This document shows, piece after piece, positions 50,973 through 64,000 of a stretch of 64,000 nucleotides of DNA. The DNA is from Deltaproteobacteria bacterium (GTDB lineage Bacteria; JADJOY01). The translations under genes and the position numbers were made by a program. Below the pieces are notes generated by a model, which made no database searches, was not told where the DNA came from, and saw only the letters and a program-made list of their open reading frames with translations. The stretch spans positions 124,001 to 188,000 of the forward strand of contig JADJOY010000003.1 in assembly GCA_016713535.1 (NCBI GenBank), in the 5' to 3' direction. Within the stretch, counting starts at the first letter, position 1; each line of letters opens with the position of its first letter.

Positions 50973-51730
50973 TCGGGTCGCCGTCCGACGTGACCGTGCC
51001 AGGACTCCACGACGTCGAGATCGCGCTCGGTTACCGGTTCGCCGATGCCGTGCTGCTTGAGCGTGCGCTCACGCACCGCTCGCTGCGCGTCGCCGATCCC
51101 GACGGCGATAACGAGCGGCTCGAGTTCCTCGGCGATGCCGTGCTCGACCTCGTGGTGAGCGAGCTACTCTTCCGCGACTTTCCTGCGTCGCGGGAGGGGG
51201 ATCTGTCGCGCAAGCGCGCCTATCTGGTGAGCACCACGACGCTTGCCGAGACCGCGATCCGTCTCGACCTCAGCACGCGGGTGCGGCTGGGGAAGGGGGA
51301 GGAGGCAACCGGTGGACGGAGCAAGGCGTCGATCCTGGCCAACGTTCTCGAGGCTCTGATCGGTGCAGTGTTCCTCGACGGCGGCTTTCACGCGGCCTCC
51401 GCCGTGGTGAGGCGGTTGACCGCGGACGCCTACGCTCGCCTTCACGCTGGCGAGGCGCTCGCGGACCACAAGACGAGGCTCCAAGAACGCTGCCAGGAAG
51501 AACTTCACGAGACTCCGAGCTATCGCAACATTCGCGACTTCGGGCCGGATCACGAGAAGACGTTCGAGGTGGCGGTGGAGGTGGCGGGAGACGTGATCGG
51601 ACGCGGACGAGGCAAGAGCAAGAAGGAAGCCGAGCAGATGGCGGCCTGGGACGCGCTGCAGGCCGCGGAGGCTCGCGGTGGGTTCCGTCCCGCGCCAGCA
51701 TCGCCCGGAGCGGGCATCCAAACAGAGTGA
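50969..51730 (+). CDS. rnc: Ribonuclease III
   Basis: Double-strand-specific endonuclease for rRNA and mRNA processing. 253 residues with the signature NERLEFLGDAVLDLVVSELL (Glu52, Asp56), a second acidic site in NVLEALIGAVFLDGG, and a C-terminal dsRNA-binding domain (DHKTRLQERCQEELH, GRGRGKSKKEAEQMAAWDAL). GTG 50969 has AAGGAG eight bases upstream and overlaps mtaB (GTGA); the end overlaps era. The rnc-era order is widely conserved. Confidence 0.96.
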   Translation: MIGSPSDVTVPGLHDVEIALGYRFADAVLLERALTHRSLRVADPDGDNERLEFLGDAVLDLVVSELLFRDFPASREGDLSRKRAYLVSTTTLAETAIRLDLSTRVRLGKGEEATGGRSKASILANVLEALIGAVFLDGGFHAASAVVRRLTADAYARLHAGEALADHKTRLQERCQEELHETPSYRNIRDFGPDHEKTFEVAVEVAGDVIGRGRGKSKKEAEQMAAWDALQAAEARGGFRPAPASPGAGIQTE

Positions 51731-52671
51731 CGAGGTCTGGCGTGAGCAATGACGAGCTTCCCCGAACGGCGAATCGATCTGGCTTCGTGACGATCGCCGG
51801 TCGGACGAACGTCGGGAAGTCGACCCTTCTGAATCGAATCCTCGGCACCTCGGTCGCCGTGGTGTCTCGAAAGCCGCAAACCACTCGCACCAGGATCCTC
51901 GGCGCTCACCACTTCGCGGGCGGGCAGATCGTGTTCGTCGACACGCCGGGTCTGCACCAACCCGAGCGCGAGCTCGGCAAGCGCATGCTCGCGACGGCGC
52001 ATGCGGCGCTCGCCGACTGCGACGTGGTATTGCTCGTCGCGGATTCCGGACACCCGCCCGGGGCAGCTGAAGAAGAAGTGGTGAGGCGCTCAGGGTCGCG
52101 GCCGATTCTACTCGCGCTCAACAAGGTCGACCTCGCGGACAAGCCAGCGTTGCTGCCGCGCATCGCCGAGTACCACCAGCTCGCCGCATTCGAGTCCATT
52201 CACCCGATCTCTGCGGCGACCGGCGTGGGCATTCGTGAGCTGGTGGAGGAGCTCGAGCAGCGGATGGGTGAGGGACCGCCCTATTTCCCGGAGGGTCTCG
52301 TGACCGATGCACCCGATTCGTTCCTCGCGGCCGAGCTGATCCGGGGGGAGGTCATGGAGCGGACCGGGCAAGAGATCCCGTATTGCGTCGCGGTCAAGGT
52401 CGACGAGTGGGCCGAGCGAGCGGATCGAGGCGATGTCGTCGTTCACGCCTCGATCCTGGTCGATCGCCAGAGTCAGCAGGGGATGCTGGTGGGTAAGGGT
52501 GGACACAAGGTTCGCGAGATCGGCACTGCCGCGCGAAAGACCCTGTCGCGGCGGTTCGGGTGCCCGATTCATCTGGTGCTCCGCGTCGACACTGCGGAGA
52601 ACTGGACCCGGACCGGCAAGGCGCTCGACCAATTCGGCTACGTCGATCCCAACGCCGAGGGTGCGTCGTGA
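51727..52671 (+). CDS. era: GTPase Era
   Basis: GTPase in 30S maturation, binding 16S rRNA through its KH domain. 314 residues with G1 GRTNVGKS (25-32), the switch region PQTTRTRILG, DTPGL (G3), NKVD (G4), SA (G5) and a C-terminal KH domain (QGMLVGKGGHKVREIGTAAR). GTG 51727 overlaps rnc; GTG at 51742 is an alternative start. It overlaps der by GTGA. Confidence 0.96.
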   Translation: MTRSGVSNDELPRTANRSGFVTIAGRTNVGKSTLLNRILGTSVAVVSRKPQTTRTRILGAHHFAGGQIVFVDTPGLHQPERELGKRMLATAHAALADCDVVLLVADSGHPPGAAEEEVVRRSGSRPILLALNKVDLADKPALLPRIAEYHQLAAFESIHPISAATGVGIRELVEELEQRMGEGPPYFPEGLVTDAPDSFLAAELIRGEVMERTGQEIPYCVAVKVDEWAERADRGDVVVHASILVDRQSQQGMLVGKGGHKVREIGTAARKTLSRRFGCPIHLVLRVDTAENWTRTGKALDQFGYVDPNAEGAS

Positions 52672-54128
52672 ACGCGCGGGGGAGCCCGCCGCTCGTCGCG
52701 CTCGTCGGACGGCCGAACGTCGGCAAGTCGACGCTCTTCAACCGCTTGGTGGGCCGACGCAAGGCGGCCGTGGCGCCGATGCCCGGCCTAACGCGCGATC
52801 GCAACTACGATCAGGCGGAGTGGCTAGGGCGACGGTTCCGGATCGTGGACACCGGCGGGCTCGATCGAGCTGCCAGTGAGCACTGGATCCCTCTCCTCGA
52901 GAAGCAAACCCTGCTCGCGATCGGCGAAGCGGACGTGGTGTTGTGCCTGCTCGATGCGCGACAAGGAATCACGGCCGCCGACCAAGAGGTGGTCGACATG
53001 TTGCGGCGTTCGGGAAAGCCGGTCGTCTATGTCGCCAACAAGGTCGACACCTCCGCTCAGACGGACTGGATCTCGGAGCTCTCGCACCTCGGACTCGATC
53101 CGCTCGTGCCGATCAGCGCCGAACATGGCATCGGGATCGAGGACGCTGTCGAGGCGGCGCTGGCGTTGCTGCCTTCGGAGCCCGATGCAACGGTCGAGGT
53201 TCCTCCCGACGCGATCCGGGTCGCGATCGTGGGCCGCCCCAACGTCGGGAAGTCCAGCCTCCTCAACCGCCTCGCTGGGCTCGAGCGCGCGCTCGTGGAC
53301 TCGCGTCCAGGAACCACGATCGATCCAGTCGACACGCTGATCGAGTTCGAGGGGCGACCGTATCTCTTCGTCGACACGGCCGGAATCCGCCGCCACAAGT
53401 CCTCGGCGCTCGCCGCGGAGTCGATCGGCGTCACCCTCGCGTTCCGTGCGATCGAACGCTGTCAGGTCGCTCTCGTGCTTCTCGACGCGGCCGACGGCGT
53501 CACCGCCGGGGACGTGCGCGTGGCGGGAATGGCCGAGGAGCGAGGCTCGGCGGTCGCTCTGGTGATCAACAAGTGGGACCTCGTGGATCCCAAGCCCGAG
53601 AGTCCGGAGGCCTGGCAGCGCGCGATGCGCAGGCGGCTCGGGCTCCTCGAGCATGCGCCGATCGTCACGCTCTCGGCCAAGACTGGCCAGCGAGTTCACC
53701 GGCTGTTTGCGCTCGTGGATCGCCTCCACGCCGGCGCGTCGCGGTCGGTGTCGACGAGCGAGCTCAACCGGGTGCTTCGGGAAGCCGTCGACCGCAACCC
53801 GCCGCCACTCGAGGGACGTCGACCGGTGCGGATTTATTACGGAGTGCAGCGTGGCACGCTCCCGCCCCGGTTCCTCCTCTTCTCGAATCGGCCGCAATCG
53901 ATCCTGGTCAACTACAAGCGGTACCTCGTCAAGCGACTTCGCGAAGCGTTCGGATTCGAGGGAAGTCCGGTCTGGATCGAGGTGCGCGGTCGAACCCGCG
54001 GTCGACGCTCGGAGGCGGCCGAGGAGTCCGTGGGCGCCGACGCCACGGACGTGGCGCTTCCCGAAGAGGTCGTGCTCGAGATGGAACACGATTCCGATGC
54101 CGATGACCTCGCCGAAACCCAGGGTTGA
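52668..54128 (+). CDS. der: Double-GTPase Der (EngA)
   Basis: Essential 50S assembly factor with two G domains. 486 residues: first GRPNVGKS (14-21) with DTGGL and NKVD, second GRPNVGKS near 188 with DTAGI and NKWD, then the KH-like C-terminal domain (RIYYGVQRGTLPPRFLLFSN). The C terminus carries an acidic tail. It is the last of the GTGA-coupled genes mnmA-mtaB-rnc-era-der. Confidence 0.96.
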   Translation: MNARGSPPLVALVGRPNVGKSTLFNRLVGRRKAAVAPMPGLTRDRNYDQAEWLGRRFRIVDTGGLDRAASEHWIPLLEKQTLLAIGEADVVLCLLDARQGITAADQEVVDMLRRSGKPVVYVANKVDTSAQTDWISELSHLGLDPLVPISAEHGIGIEDAVEAALALLPSEPDATVEVPPDAIRVAIVGRPNVGKSSLLNRLAGLERALVDSRPGTTIDPVDTLIEFEGRPYLFVDTAGIRRHKSSALAAESIGVTLAFRAIERCQVALVLLDAADGVTAGDVRVAGMAEERGSAVALVINKWDLVDPKPESPEAWQRAMRRRLGLLEHAPIVTLSAKTGQRVHRLFALVDRLHAGASRSVSTSELNRVLREAVDRNPPPLEGRRPVRIYYGVQRGTLPPRFLLFSNRPQSILVNYKRYLVKRLREAFGFEGSPVWIEVRGRTRGRRSEAAEESVGADATDVALPEEVVLEMEHDSDADDLAETQG

Positions 54129-54282
54129 CGGGCGACGCTCGCGTCGAGGCGCGAGCGAGACCCCGCCGATCGCGCACTGCTGCTTCGATCCGTTGACACG
54201 CTTCGGCGGGGAGGGCTATGACTGCGGCTCTCTCGCGCCCGGACCGGAGGCCCCCTGAGGCTGGCCGGATCACGGCAACTCC

Positions 54283-55480
54283 ATGGCTTCGACGCTGCCG
54301 CACACGAAGCGCATCAGCAAGGTGGGACGCTTCGTCGTCCTGACCGACGCCTCGTTTCTCCCGGTCCGTCATCACCACCGTGGTCCAGCAGGACGGTGAG
54401 ACGGTCAACGAACTGAGCCGCTACCTGCGAGGACCGGAGCGGGACGACGTGCCGACATCGGTCCAGCGTTGGATCGACAGTCAGCATTTCGGGCTGGTCG
54501 AGAAGCTCGAGAGTCGCCGCGCCGAGGTGATCGAGCTGCCGTGTCCGGCGTGCGACGTCACGATGCGGGTGAACGTCCCGGCCGTGGACGACGGCAGCCT
54601 CATGGTCGTGAACTGTGGCGCGTGCGGGGCCGGGTTCGTCTCTGACACGGTCAGCATCCGTGCCGGCATGGTGCACGCGGCGGTCGATGCGCCGGCCGCT
54701 CCGTCGACCGGAGTGGGCGATGGCGGACAGGCCGCAGCGGCGCTCTGGCCGAGTGCGATGGGTGGCCCTCGCGCGACGCCCCAGAACGTGTGCCTGCGGG
54801 CGGTCGAGGGGCGGGAAGAGGGTACGGTCTACACTTTCGACCGCCCCACGCTCACGATGGGCCGAGGTGAGGTCGACATCGTCATCAACGACCTCCGTAG
54901 CTCTCGCCAGCATTGCGAGTTCAGCGTGCGCCGGGAGCTCGACACGCTAGGCTTCTACGTCCGAGACTTGGGCAGCACCAACGGTACCTTCGTCAACGAG
55001 ACGCGGATCAGCCAAGCCGTACGGCTCGTGCCGGGTGACCGGGTTCGCGTCGGCACGACCGTGCTGGAGTTCGAGGCCGGCGCCGAGGCGGTCGACGCAC
55101 TACTTCGGTCCGGCCTGATCGAAACCCTGACTCCGGAACGCTCGGAGGAAGAAGATCCGTCGGCGGGGTTCCACGAGACAAAGATCTACCTCGACGTTAT
55201 CGAGGGCGAGGATCAGGATCGTTCGTACGAGTTCTCGCGGGAGCGAGTGGTCCTCGGGCGCGGCGACGCGAACGTGGTCCTAAAGGACGCGAAGGTCTCA
55301 CGACGTCATGCGGAGATCGAGCTAATCGGCGGGTACACGCCGGTGCTCCGTGATCTCACCAGCGCGAATGGCACCTACGTCAACGGCAAACGCGTCGAGG
55401 AATCGGTCGAGCTCAAGGACGGTGACCGAGTCCGCGTCGGCGACACCGTGATCAAGTTCTCGATTCTCCGCTCGCTCTGA
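54283..55480 (+). CDS. Double FHA-domain protein with zinc-ribbon insert (one frameshift)
   Basis: Signalling protein that probably binds phosphothreonine peptides. The ATG at 54283 (MASTLPHTKRISKVGRF) joins the main frame if one T is dropped from TTT 54355-54357, giving DASFSRSVITTVVQQDGETV and a protein of about 398 residues. Next comes a CPAC/CGAC zinc ribbon and two FHA domains: MGRGEVDIVINDLRSSRQHC with LGSTNGTFVN, then LGRGDANVVLKDAKVSRRHA with TSANGTYVNG. Both retain the Ser/Arg and Asn residues used for phosphopeptide binding. A GTG at 54380 is the alternative start without repair. The kinase at 17123 is a possible partner, but no link is shown. Confidence 0.85.
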
Positions 55481-55578
55481 CGGCCCATGGTCTTCCGACC
55501 GCTGGGGATCCGGACGATTGCATGTTCGCCTGGCCGCCCAGGTCATGACGGAACGCGGGCCTGCTAACCTTCTGGCCT

Positions 55579-56397
55579 ATGGCTGACTCGGTACCCTGGC
55601 AGCTCGCGCTCTACGAGAAGTCGCTCAAGAAGAAGGAAAAGGTCGCTCTGCTCGACGGGCTGATCCCGCTCGGCGGTCACCGCCGGTGCCTGGAGATCGG
55701 GTGCGCGAAGGGAACGATCTCGCACTTCCTGCGCAATCGGGGTGGGACCTGGACGCACGTCGACCTCGACCGGTCGAACGTTGCATCGGCTCGCAAGCTC
55801 CTCGGTGGCGGCGTCGTTCAGTTCGGACGGGAGGGGCTCCCGTTCAGGCGGGCGGCGTTCGATGCCGTGGTCGTTCTCGACTACCTCGAGCACGTCTTGG
55901 ACGACGAACGCTGCCTGGACGAGGTGGACCGGGTACTGGAGCGGAGCGGGACGTTGTACCTCTCGACGCCTACCGAGGGTGGCTTCCTGAACTGGCTCAA
56001 GCCCAGGATCGGGCTAACGCTCGACCAGTACGGGCACGTTCGCGAAGGATACCGACTCGCCGCACTCGAGGAGCGTCTCGTCCGCCGTGGGTACCGGGTC
56101 GTCGACCGAGCGACGTACTCGTTCTTCTTCACCGAGGCGCTCGAGATGGGCATCAACGCCCTGTTCGTCCTGATCGGTCGCCGCAAGAAGGTGGCCGGCG
56201 ATCCGGCTAACCGAGACGGGCACATCTCACCTCAGAGCGAGGCCGAGTTCGCAAAGCATCGACGCCAGCTGAAGCTCTATTCCCTGATCTATCCAGTGTT
56301 CCGTGCAGTTGCGTGGCTCGATCGCCTATGTCCGGCGGGCTCGGGGTACGCACTCGTGTTGCGTGCGGTTCGCGGTCCAGCGACGCTTGCCGGATGA
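55579..56397 (+). CDS. Class I SAM-dependent methyltransferase
   Basis: Protein of 272 residues with a Rossmann methyltransferase core (motif I CLEIGCAKGTISHFL, then DLDRSNVASARKLL, FDAVVVLDYLEHVLDDERC and LYLSTPTEGG). The substrate is not evident. The C-terminal part has a hydrophobic segment (EMGINALFVLIGRR). It overlaps the following membrane protein gene by ATGA, which suggests a lipid, glycolipid or cell-envelope substrate. UbiE/biotin-type methyltransferases are alternatives. Confidence 0.8.
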   Translation: MADSVPWQLALYEKSLKKKEKVALLDGLIPLGGHRRCLEIGCAKGTISHFLRNRGGTWTHVDLDRSNVASARKLLGGGVVQFGREGLPFRRAAFDAVVVLDYLEHVLDDERCLDEVDRVLERSGTLYLSTPTEGGFLNWLKPRIGLTLDQYGHVREGYRLAALEERLVRRGYRVVDRATYSFFFTEALEMGINALFVLIGRRKKVAGDPANRDGHISPQSEAEFAKHRRQLKLYSLIYPVFRAVAWLDRLCPAGSGYALVLRAVRGPATLAG

Positions 56398-57368
56398 GCG
56401 ACGAAGCTCCACGACGGTCGCGCCTCGGGAAGGTCGCGGTGCGGATGGTCGTGAGCGCGCTGCTGCTCGTGTGGGTGTGGCCCGAGGAACCTCTCGCACT
56501 CGGTCGGGCTCTACGCGAGGCGTCACCAGGCTGGCTTGCAGCGGCATTCGCGCTTCACGGCGCGGGGGTGTGGCTGAGCGCGGTGCGTTGGCGCATGTTG
56601 CTCGAGGCGACAGGCACACGCATCGGGGTGGGGCGGCTGGCTGGGTCCTACTTGATCGGCTTCTTCTTCAACACCTGGCTGCCCAGCGGCTTCGGGGGGG
56701 ACGTAGTCCGAGCCTGGGATACGCGCCGCGAGGCCGAGGGTGCGGCGCGGTCGGTCGCGGTCATCGCCATCGAGCGAGGCACGGGAATCCTCGCGCTTCT
56801 CATCCTCGGCGCCGTGGTCGGTGTGATGGCGGGGTGGCAACGGCAGTTGCCAGGTGTGGTCGGCATGTTGTGGGTAGCGTCGCTGGCCGGGGCGCTCGGT
56901 ATTTCGGTGCTGGCTCGCTTCGGCCCGGCGGTCGCTGCGCGTCTCGAGTCGGCGATACCCGGGTTGTGGCGATGGCGGAGGGCCGCAGGCGCCGCACGAA
57001 AGCTCTTGGTCACCTGTGCAGCACTGAGCGCCGATCGTCGGCTCATCGTGCGAGTCATGGCCGTGGGCCTCGTGCTGCAGCTCAACGTCGTGCTCCACTA
57101 TGCATGGATCGGTCGCGCCCTGTCGGTCCCGGTCCCGTCGACGTACTTCTTCGTCGTCGTGCCAGTCCTCGTCGCGGTGCTGATGCTTCCGATCTCGATC
57201 AACGGGATCGGCGCACGTGAGCTGGTGTTCGTGCGGCTGCTCGGGGTGGTGGGTGTCCCCGAGCCGCAGGCGCTCGCCGTCAGTGTCTGTGCGTTCGCGA
57301 TGGCCCTCGCGTTCTCGCTGATCGGCGGTCTCGTATATGTGCTCCGGGGTGCTGCGTCGCGCGCTTGA
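56394..57368 (+). CDS. Lysylphosphatidylglycerol synthase/UPF0104-like membrane protein
   Basis: Multi-pass membrane protein of 324 residues (about seven helices, for example VVSALLLVWVWPEEPLALG, SYLIGFFFNTWLPSGFGGDVVRAW and VLVAVLMLPISINGIGARELVF). FFFNTWLPSGFGGDVVR and ISINGIGARE are hallmarks of the AglD/LPG-synthase transmembrane family (PF03706), which flips or transfers lipid-linked groups. The domain alone, without the LPG synthase catalytic part, suggests a flippase or glycosyltransferase partner. It is translationally coupled to the methyltransferase. Confidence 0.88.
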   Translation: MSDEAPRRSRLGKVAVRMVVSALLLVWVWPEEPLALGRALREASPGWLAAAFALHGAGVWLSAVRWRMLLEATGTRIGVGRLAGSYLIGFFFNTWLPSGFGGDVVRAWDTRREAEGAARSVAVIAIERGTGILALLILGAVVGVMAGWQRQLPGVVGMLWVASLAGALGISVLARFGPAVAARLESAIPGLWRWRRAAGAARKLLVTCAALSADRRLIVRVMAVGLVLQLNVVLHYAWIGRALSVPVPSTYFFVVVPVLVAVLMLPISINGIGARELVFVRLLGVVGVPEPQALAVSVCAFAMALAFSLIGGLVYVLRGAASRA

Positions 57369-57451
57369 CGCGCCCCAACATCTGCCATACATTCCGCCGC
57401 CAACCGCTACATCTTGTAGTTTTTCAGCCACCTACCGCGGGCCGGAGTGGG

Positions 57452-57975
57452 ATGAGCGAGCGCTCCATCGTCCTTCCGTATCGGGGGGGCTTTCCGAAGA
57501 TCCACCCGCGCGCTTTCGTTGCGCCGGGGGCCGTCGTCGTCGGCGACGTCGAGATCGCCGAGGACGCGAGCGTCTGGTACCAGTGCGTCGTGCGGGGCGA
57601 CGTGAATCGCATTCGAATCGGGGCGCGAACCAACGTCCAGGACGGCACGATCGTCCACGTCACGACGGCGAAGTGGCCCACGATCCTCGGCGAGGACGTC
57701 ACCGTCGGGCACCGAGCGGTGCTCCACGGGTGCCAGATCGGCGACGGCGCGCTAATCGGAATCGGTTCGATCATCCTTGACGGGGCCGTGATCGGAGCCG
57801 GCGCGCAGGTGGCTGCGGGCGCTCTCGTCTCGCCCCGGACCGAGGTGCCGCCGGGCACCCTCGTGATGGGGGTGCCGGCGAAGGTCAGACGGACGCTCGG
57901 CGACGACGAGATCGCTGACCTTCGCAAGCAGGCCCATCACTACGTGGAGCTGGCGCACGAGCATCGGGAGGAGCG

Positions 57976-57979
<4 letters not shown>
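57452..57979 (+). CDS. Gamma-class carbonic anhydrase-like protein
   Basis: Left-handed beta-helix protein of 175 residues with hexapeptide repeats (VAPGAVVVGDVEIAEDASVW, IRIGARTNVQDGTIVHV, VGHRAVLHGCQIGDGALIG). The metal-binding His residues of the family are present (IVHV and VGHRAVLHGC), so it may be a CO2 hydratase or a related YrdA-type protein. ATG 57452 follows CGGAGTGGG. It overlaps the Ppx/GppA gene by GTGA. Confidence 0.9.
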
Positions 57980-60435
<2,456 letters not shown>

Positions 60436-60490
60436 GGCGCTCGCGCGGCGAGCCCACCATCGCAACCTCTGGAGTCGAGCACCGCCAGCC

Positions 60491-62053
60491 ATGACGAACG
60501 CGCTTCCACCCGAACGCATCCTGATCCTCGATTTCGGTGCGCAGTACACCCAGCTCATCGCGCGTCGCATTCGCGAGTCGCGGGTGTACTGCGAGATCTG
60601 GCCGTATTCTCGATCCATCGAGGCGGTCCGGGCTTTCGATCCCCGAGGCATCGTCCTCTATGGCGGTCCCGCCAGCCTCGCCGGACGAGAGCCACCCATC
60701 TGCGACCGGCGGATCCTGGATCTGCCGGTGCCGATCCTCGGGATCTGCTACGGGCAACAGCTCCTCGCTCATCAGCTGGGCGGCGAGGTGCTTCCGGCCG
60801 AGCGGCGCGAGTTCGGCTCGGCCGAGATCCAAGTGGACGCGGGTTGCGACCTCTTTCACGGCTTGGGGGGCCCGGACGGGCGCCTCAAGGTCTGGATGAG
60901 TCACGGTGATCGCGTCGAGCGGATGCCGCCAGGCTTTCGCTCGGCCGCCCACAGCTCCAACTCGCCATTCGCTGCGATGGCAAGCACATCGGGGCCCGTG
61001 CGAGTGGGTGTGCAATTCCACCCCGAAGTGGTGCACACCCCGCATGGGCGAGAAATCCTCGACAACTTCGTCTTCCGGATCTGTGGTCTGAGCCCGACCT
61101 GGACGATGGGGTCGTTCACCGAACGCGCGATCCAGGCGGTTCGGGACCAGGTGGGCGACGGAAAGATCGTGCTCGCGCTATCTGGCGGCGTCGACTCCTC
61201 GGTGGTGGCGCTTCTGCTCCATCGGGCGGTGGGCGACCAGCTCACTTGCATCTTCGTGGACAATGGCGTTCTTCGCCATGGCGAGGCGCAACGCGTCCGG
61301 GATGTATTCGAAACGCATTTTCACGTGCCTCTCAAGTTCGTCGACGCCACCGACCGGTTCCTGAGGGCGCTCGACGGCGTCACGGATCCGGAAACGAAGC
61401 GTAAGCGGATCGGCTACGAGTTCATCGCGGTCTTCGAGGAAGAGGCCGCCCGGATCGGCGATGTCGGCTTCCTCGCGCAGGGAACGCTGTATCCGGACGT
61501 GATCGAGAGCGTCAGCGACCGGGGCCCGTCGGCGACCATCAAGAGTCACCACAACGTGGGGGGGCTGCCCGAGCGGATGAAGCTCACGCTCGTCGAGCCT
61601 CTCCGCGAGCTGTTCAAGGACGAGGTCCGCGAGGTCGGAAGAGAGCTCGGGTTGCCGGAAGAGATCGTACGGAGGCAGCCCTTTCCAGGCCCCGGCTTGG
61701 CGGTACGCATCGTCGGGCCGGTCACCCGGGAGAAGCTCGATGTTCTGCGTGCGGCAGACCTGATCGTGCAAGACGAGATCCGCGCGGCGGGCCTCGAGGA
61801 TCATCTGTGGCAGTCGTTCGCGGTGCTGTTGCCGGTCCGCAGCGTGGGAGTGATGGGCGACGAACGCACCTATGAAGAGGTGATCGCGGTTCGTTGCGTG
61901 GAGAGCCAGGACGGCATGACCGCGGACTGGGCGCGCTTGCCGGGTGAGGTGCTGGCGCGGATCTCGAACCGGATCATCAACGAGGTTCGTGGCGTCAATC
62001 GGGTCGTTTACGACATCAGCTCCAAGCCTCCCAGCACGATCGAGTGGGAGTGA
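60491..62053 (+). CDS. guaA: GMP synthase (glutamine-hydrolysing) GuaA
   Basis: Converts XMP to GMP. 520 residues: class I glutamine amidotransferase with nucleophile Cys in LGICYGQQ and QFHPEV, then the PP-loop ATP pyrophosphatase [31 protein letters not shown] and the C-terminal dimerisation domain ending [13 protein letters not shown]. Both domains are complete and no frameshift is seen. The guaB-guaA pair is a standard operon. Confidence 0.97.
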   Translation: MTNALPPERILILDFGAQYTQLIARRIRESRVYCEIWPYSRSIEAVRAFDPRGIVLYGGPASLAGREPPICDRRILDLPVPILGICYGQQLLAHQLGGEVLPAERREFGSAEIQVDAGCDLFHGLGGPDGRLKVWMSHGDRVERMPPGFRSAAHSSNSPFAAMASTSGPVRVGVQFHPEVVHTPHGREILDNFVFRICGLSPTWTMGSFTERAIQAVRDQVGDGKIVLALSGGVDSSVVALLLHRAVGDQLTCIFVDNGVLRHGEAQRVRDVFETHFHVPLKFVDATDRFLRALDGVTDPETKRKRIGYEFIAVFEEEAARIGDVGFLAQGTLYPDVIESVSDRGPSATIKSHHNVGGLPERMKLTLVEPLRELFKDEVREVGRELGLPEEIVRRQPFPGPGLAVRIVGPVTREKLDVLRAADLIVQDEIRAAGLEDHLWQSFAVLLPVRSVGVMGDERTYEEVIAVRCVESQDGMTADWARLPGEVLARISNRIINEVRGVNRVVYDISSKPPSTIEWE

Positions 62054-62072
62054 GCGCGGATCGGTTCACCCC

Positions 62073-64000
<1,928 letters not shown>

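Overview
The window is about 64 kb of very GC-rich chromosome, densely coded, from a Gram-negative bacterium with lipoproteins, type IV pilus parts and sigma-54 regulation. Ser/Thr kinase, PilZ and FHA signalling proteins, citramalate synthase and the order ftsH-folP-cdaA-cdaR-glmM suggest a deltaproteobacterium-like lineage (Myxococcota, Binatota or a relative). There is no rRNA here, so this placement is an inference.

Layout. 1-8.7 kb: the start of rimO, a beta-propeller lipoprotein with a small CxxC partner, a charged exported protein, a PilC/GspF-type protein, an esterase, a thioesterase and a 0.7 kb stretch without a clear gene. 8.9-14 kb: a hybrid histidine kinase, a response regulator, zinc-ribbon membrane proteins and a metallo-hydrolase. 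14-20.5 kb: DJ-1 and YgfZ proteins, CysQ, then a coupled PilZ / Ser-Thr kinase / exported protein / epimerase cluster. 21-26 kb: fabD, a zinc-ribbon membrane protein, a PilR-like sigma-54 activator and a pilin with its own sigma-54 promoter and strong terminator. 26-33 kb: coaE, a TPR protein, then a lipid group (acyl-CoA synthetase, SCP2, CaiB-type CoA transferase), a lipoprotein and tRNA-Val(CAC).

33-54 kb is a nearly continuous forward housekeeping run: tilS, ftsH, folP, cdaA, cdaR, glmM, pdxJ, nnrE/nnrD, tsaE, lysC, cimA, a HhH membrane protein, a lipoprotein, cysE, mnmA, mtaB, rnc, era, der. Most junctions are ATGA or GTGA overlaps, implying translational coupling. 54-64 kb holds a double-FHA protein, a methyltransferase, a flippase-like membrane protein, gamma-carbonic anhydrase, a Ppx/GppA protein, guaB, guaA and the start of dnaE.

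The most important caution is that at least 14 genes, including normally essential ones (ftsH, glmM, fabD, coaE), are broken by one-base indels, often next to G or C runs, with the conserved protein continuing in another frame. This looks like consensus error rather than gene decay. I found no CRISPR array, prophage, insertion sequence or clearly new defence or biosynthetic system. The most interesting leads are the sigma-54/PilR/pilin unit, two kinases with receiver domains that lack the phosphoacceptor, and several uncharacterised zinc-ribbon membrane proteins.
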